A stretch of 7,702 nt of DNA, from assembly GCA_900544825.1 (NCBI GenBank), contig UQWP01000106.1, forward strand, positions 1 to 7,702, in the 5' to 3' direction. The position numbers and the translations under genes were made by a program. Every line of letters begins with the position of its first letter. The stretch's first letter is position 1. Source of the stretch: an uncultured Prevotella sp. GTDB taxonomy: Bacteria > Bacteroidota > Bacteroidia > Bacteroidales > Bacteroidaceae. Of the stretch, positions 5,197 through 7,702 are shown piece by piece. The notes beneath the pieces were generated by a model. The model ran no database searches and was not told the origin of the DNA. It was given only the letters and a program-made list of their open reading frames with translations.

Positions 5197-6231
5197 CTAT
5201 TTCATAGCTCGCATCATTCTCTTCTTTCCGAAAGCATCTTCTTTGGTTTCAATATCTTTGAAGCCAAATCCTTTGAGCATTTCTCTTGTCTCCTTTTCGT
5301 AGAGAGGGTTGATCTCGAAATAGAGCATGCCCAAGCTTCGCAATTCTGTTGAAGCGAATTCGGCGATGGCTCGATAGAACTTCAGAGGATCTTCGTCGGG
5401 TACAAAGAGGGCGATGGCTGGTTCGTGCTCCAATACATTCTTCTCCATCTCTGCCTTTTCCTTTTCGCAGATATAAGGAGGATTGCTCACGATGATGTCT
5501 GCTTTAAAATGTTCTTTTCCGTTTGTTTTACACATTTCAAGCAAGTCAAAGATATCGACATTTTTGAAGATAGCTTTGGACGCTAACTGCTTGGCATTCT
5601 TTGTGGCAACATTGCAGGCAGAGTCAGAAATGTCGATTCCTAATACTTCAGAATTTGGAATGTCAAGGCTCAGGGTAATGGCAATGCAGCCAGAGCCGGT
5701 ACAGAGATCTATGATTCTTGGTCGAGGAGAGGCAAGTTTAGTGTAACGAGTTTTTTTATAAATATGTAACATTTTGACGAGGAATCTCAAACGTAAATAT
5801 TGGCGTTTGAGCCATCCTTTTGCCTCAAACATGTTTACGTCCTTAAAGGCAACGTCAGGGCTAATGTTAAATTCTTTTCTGATAATTGCCTCTTCTTTTT
5901 CCCAGTTTTCGTTCTGTGTTTCTACAATCCATTGACAAAGCTCGGCGGTCTCAGGTCTTGGAATGAGCACGCCTGGCTCCACGTGAAAGGTCCTGCCGGC
6001 AAAGTCGGCTTCGCCCAAAACATACTGCACAGGTTCTCCTTTTTGCAGTCTTATGATAATTTCTTCCAGTTTTCTTCCCTCGTCTGCAGATAATTCATTA
6101 ACTTTGCCGCAGATTATGTCGGTCAGAGTCATTCCGTACTCCACATCAAGTACGGTGCGGACGATAGCCTGCGCTTCGCCAGCATCATAAAGTGGGGTGA
6201 GGGATTGCCAAAGTTGCTGATACGTTTTCAT
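5197..6231 (-). CDS. prmC: Peptide chain release factor N5-glutamine methyltransferase, with an insertion
   Basis: PrmC (HemK) methylates the glutamine of the GGQ motif in release factors RF1 and RF2, which raises the rate of peptide release. The 344-residue product has an N-terminal helical domain (1-90), PRPETAEL at 91-98, the SAM-binding motif DLCTGSGCIA at 175-184, acidic GIDIS at 198-202, and the catalytic NPPY at 250-253. Family members are usually about 280 residues. The excess is one stretch, about residues 107-168, between PRPET and the SAM motif, which are normally some 20 residues apart. The start is the ATG at 6229-6231; an in-frame TTG at 6265-6267 lies inside the promoter motif and is rejected. 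The gene is divergent from ribD and followed by the repeat element and recX. Confidence 0.95.
   Translation of the reverse strand: MKTYQQLWQSLTPLYDAGEAQAIVRTVLDVEYGMTLTDIICGKVNELSADEGRKLEEIIIRLQKGEPVQYVLGEADFAGRTFHVEPGVLIPRPETAELCQWIVETQNENWEKEEAIIRKEFNISPDVAFKDVNMFEAKGWLKRQYLRLRFLVKMLHIYKKTRYTKLASPRPRIIDLCTGSGCIAITLSLDIPNSEVLGIDISDSACNVATKNAKQLASKAIFKNVDIFDLLEMCKTNGKEHFKADIIVSNPPYICEKEKAEMEKNVLEHEPAIALFVPDEDPLKFYRAIAEFASTELRSLGMLYFEINPLYEKETREMLKGFGFKDIETKEDAFGKKRMMRAMK
5786..5811. repeat. 8-bp inverted repeat inside the prmC insertion
   Basis: CTCAAACG (5786-5793) and CGTTTGAG (5804-5811) are perfect inverted copies around a 10-base loop. CTCAAAC recurs at 5824-5830. They lie within the AT-rich coding insertion, so the structure may be a trace of how it arose or simply chance. 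Confidence 0.55.
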
Positions 6232-6264
6232 CTTGATATTGCTTGTTGCGATTTGATTTGAGAG

Positions 6265-6272
6265 CAAAGGTA
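6265..6272 (-). promoter_or_regulatory. -7 promoter motif TACCTTTG for prmC
   Basis: The minus strand reads TACCTTTG, matching the Bacteroidota -7 consensus exactly, 33 bases before the prmC ATG. The upstream -33 region is T-rich but lacks a clean TTTG. The 86-bp gap between prmC and ribD must also hold the ribD promoter, for which no TAnnTTTG match was seen on the plus strand; the ribD leader is very A-rich. Confidence 0.62.
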
Positions 6273-6317
6273 CGACATTTTATCGAAAATGAGTAAAAAA
6301 AAGAAGAAAAGTTGATT

Positions 6318-7355
6318 ATGGAACAAAATAAAGTGTTTTTTCAGGATCCGAAGACGAGAGATCCGCTCTCTCAGCAGGAAATTGACGAAATGTTCATGCG
6401 CCGCTGCCTGCAGTTGGCTAAGAACGGTAGGCAGAATGCGAAGCCTAATCCGATGGTGGGCGCCGTCATCGTAAGCGAGGAGGGTAGAATCATCGGCGAG
6501 GGCTATCATATAAGATGTGGCGAGGGGCACGCTGAAGTCAATGCCTTTGCTTCAGTTAAGCCTGAAGATGAGCATCTATTAAGCCAAGCTACCATCTACG
6601 TGAGTCTCGAACCGTGTTCTCATTATGGCAAGACGCCTCCTTGTGCAGACCTTATCGTAAGAAAAGGTGTAAGGAGATGTGTCTGCGGTTGTGTGGATCC
6701 TTTTGCCAAGGTGCAGGGTAGAGGGATTCAGAAGATTCGCGAGGCAGGAATCGAGGTAACGGTAGGCGTTCTGGAGGCAGAATGCCTCGAACTGAACAAG
6801 CGTTTCATCACCTTCAATACCCACCAGCGACCATACATCATCCTGAAATGGGCGCAGACAGCGAATGGTTTCCTGGATAATAATTATCAGGGAATGGCGA
6901 TTTCCTCGCCATTTACCAAGATGCTTTCGCATAAGCTTCGTGCCGAGAACGATGCTATCCTGGTAGGGAGAATCACCGATGAGCGTGACCATAGCCAGCT
7001 CAACGTAAGAGACTGGAGCGGCAAGGATCCGATGCGACTGGTTATCGATCGCCAACATCCTTGTTTCGAGGGTTTGGATTTTTCCAAGGGAAAGGAAGAG
7101 GTGTTGAAGCAGATGATGCAGTACCTATATAATAATAAGGTGCAATCGCTGATTGTAGAAGGAGGAGCCATCACCCATCAGGCTTTCCTCGATGCCGGAT
7201 TATGGGATGAAATCAGGGTAGAAACATCTTTATCCACAGATGTGGAAAACGTAGTAACTGCCGGAACAGCAGCCCCAAAGCTTCCTCATAACATCCGGTT
7301 AGTGAGCCATGAGGCGTATGATGGAAACATTATCAACACCTATGAGCGGATGTAA
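6318..7355 (+). CDS. ribD: Bifunctional riboflavin biosynthesis deaminase/reductase RibD
   Basis: RibD carries out two successive steps of riboflavin synthesis, deaminating the pyrimidine intermediate and then reducing its ribose side chain with NADPH. The 345-residue product has the cytidine-deaminase-type zinc site: HAEVNA at 71-76 (ligand His71, catalytic Glu73) and PCSHYGKTPPC at 99-109 (ligands Cys100, Cys109). The reductase domain starts near 172 with RPYIILKWAQT and has LVIDR at 241-245 and VEGGA at 280-284. About 24 residues precede the usual start, so the ATG at 6390 or 6396 is possible; the ATG at 6318, after an A-rich leader, is given. The reductase domain looks some 35-40 residues short between IDR and the next helix, and the usual D-x-P motif reads DHS (224-226). 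Other riboflavin genes are not in the window. Confidence 0.95.
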   Translation: MEQNKVFFQDPKTRDPLSQQEIDEMFMRRCLQLAKNGRQNAKPNPMVGAVIVSEEGRIIGEGYHIRCGEGHAEVNAFASVKPEDEHLLSQATIYVSLEPCSHYGKTPPCADLIVRKGVRRCVCGCVDPFAKVQGRGIQKIREAGIEVTVGVLEAECLELNKRFITFNTHQRPYIILKWAQTANGFLDNNYQGMAISSPFTKMLSHKLRAENDAILVGRITDERDHSQLNVRDWSGKDPMRLVIDRQHPCFEGLDFSKGKEEVLKQMMQYLYNNKVQSLIVEGGAITHQAFLDAGLWDEIRVETSLSTDVENVVTAGTAAPKLPHNIRLVSHEAYDGNIINTYERM

Positions 7356-7375
7356 TTATCCCAGCGATTTTCAAT

Positions 7376-7391
7376 CACAGATGACACAGAT
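7376..7391. repeat. CACAGAT direct repeat after ribD
   Basis: CACAGAT occurs at 7376-7382 and 7385-7391, with a 9-bp period. Short CACAGAT-type repeats are common in intergenic DNA of Bacteroidota as I recall; here there are only two copies. Confidence 0.5.
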
Positions 7392-7408
7392 TTAGTGGCG
7401 TATGCCCA

Positions 7409-7440
7409 ATTCAACATTTAACATTCAACACTTAACATTC
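7409..7440. repeat. Heptamer tandem repeat before the 52-residue gene
   Basis: Four and a half 7-bp units of consensus AYTYAAC run at 7409-7415, 7416-7422, 7423-7429, 7430-7436 and 7437-7440. They end 6 bp before the ATG at 7447. The units match the heptamers upstream of comF in sequence and in orientation relative to the gene. Confidence 0.78.
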
Positions 7441-7446
7441 TTAAAG

Positions 7447-7605
7447 ATGAGCAATAGATTTACATCGCGCCTGAGCGATAACGACGATTTCAAGCGAGAC
7501 GAGTTGATTCGCAAGATAGAGCATTCCGTGGAGCACATGACACTCGCTGAGCTGGAAGCCCTGTCGTATGACATGTTTACCAAGGGCTACATCCAGGATT
7601 ACTAA
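7447..7605 (+). CDS. Small protein of unknown function (52 residues)
   Basis: The frame from ATG 7447 encodes 52 residues, beginning MSNRFTSRLSDNDDF and ending in KGYIQDY. It has no signal peptide, membrane segment or cysteine. The middle (DELIRKIEHSVEHMTLAELEALSYDMF) reads as one or two charged amphipathic helices, which is protein-like composition and favours a real gene over chance. An in-frame ATG at 7402 would add 15 residues, but those are coded by the heptamer repeats and are rejected. It is 91 bp after ribD on the same strand, and a terminator-like hairpin follows at 7649. I do not recognise the family and assign no function. Confidence 0.65.
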   Translation: MSNRFTSRLSDNDDFKRDELIRKIEHSVEHMTLAELEALSYDMFTKGYIQDY

Positions 7606-7622
7606 AAGCTATTTTGCTGCAC

Positions 7623-7650
7623 GCCCTGAAAGGGCAGAAGCTCCTAGGAG
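7623..7650. repeat. GCCCT-GAA-AGGGC hairpin and CTCCTAGGAG palindrome
   Basis: GCCCT (7623-7627) pairs with AGGGC (7631-7635) around GAA, and a perfect 10-base palindrome CTCCTAGGAG follows at 7641-7650. GCCCTGAAAGGGC-type hairpins recur across Bacteroidota intergenic DNA as I recall, so this is probably a piece of a dispersed repeat family that differs from the one at 4979-5184. Confidence 0.6.
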
Positions 7651-7682
7651 GGTGTGTCATAAGTCCATGACGCACCCTTTTT
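7649..7682 (+). terminator. Intrinsic terminator-like hairpin after the small gene
   Basis: AGGGTGTGTCAT (7649-7660) pairs with ATGACGCACCCT (7667-7678) over 12 positions, with one G-U wobble, around the loop AAGTCC. It is followed at once by a run of T (7678-7682). This is a strong terminator for the ribD and small-gene transcripts. The GGGTGTGTCA start also resembles ends of some Bacteroidota insertion sequences, so an element remnant is an alternative. Confidence 0.72.
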
Positions 7683-7702
7683 CTATCTATAATTTTCCGT
7701 AA

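Noticed and set aside
4864..5352. Plus-strand open frame of 162 codons across the repeat element
   Set aside because: It runs antisense through recX, the hairpins and prmC and has only repeat-derived peptide; spurious frames of this type are usual over such palindromes.
6232..6267. N-terminal extension of PrmC from a TTG codon at 6265-6267
   Set aside because: The TTG is the end of the TACCTTTG promoter motif, and the 12 added residues do not fit the family start; the ATG at 6229-6231 does.
7402..7446. Upstream ATG extending the 52-residue protein
   Set aside because: The extra 15 residues are translated heptamer repeats; the ATG at 7447 follows the repeat and begins protein-like sequence.

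Overview
The window looks like chromosomal DNA from a Bacteroidota bacterium, most likely Prevotellaceae (Prevotella/Segatella type). The signs are the -7 promoter motif TAnnTTTG (seen as TACCTTTG before the tRNA, pyrE and prmC), A-rich leaders in place of strong Shine-Dalgarno sites, and PyrE, RecX, RibD and PrmC proteins that read like the Bacteroidales versions. The assignment is by recognition only; no search was run.

Layout. A 3'-truncated tRNA-Gly(GCC) on the minus strand opens the window with its own promoter. A minus-strand gene for a small lipoprotein with a Cys4, Rieske/zinc-ribbon-like C-terminal domain follows. Next comes a tight minus-strand operon, transcribed pyrE, then an SRPBCC-like gene, then argH (gaps of 17 and 13 bp), joining a pyrimidine step and the last arginine step. 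Upstream of it, still on the minus strand, lie comF (phosphoribosyltransferase-like), recX (RecA modulator) and prmC (release-factor glutamine methyltransferase). On the plus strand, divergent from prmC, are ribD (riboflavin deaminase/reductase) and a 52-residue gene of unknown function, followed by a strong terminator-like hairpin.

The genes are mostly housekeeping: nucleotide, arginine and riboflavin synthesis, translation termination and recombination control. I see no phage, CRISPR, toxin or defence genes and no transposase.

The unusual content is between and inside the genes. The prmC-recX gap holds a nearly symmetric element of about 206 bp: four perfect hairpins with a shared GGATT-NNN-AATCC core, in two opposed pairs, with 46-bp imperfect inverted arms (39/46 matches by eye) around a 17-bp tandem repeat. 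It resembles a REPIN or non-autonomous REP element. Heptamer tandem repeats of one family sit directly before the start codons of comF and the 52-residue gene, in the same orientation relative to each gene. PrmC carries an AT-rich, in-frame insertion of about 60 residues, and the RibD reductase domain looks shortened. The argH stop codon lies inside an 18-bp tandem repeat.
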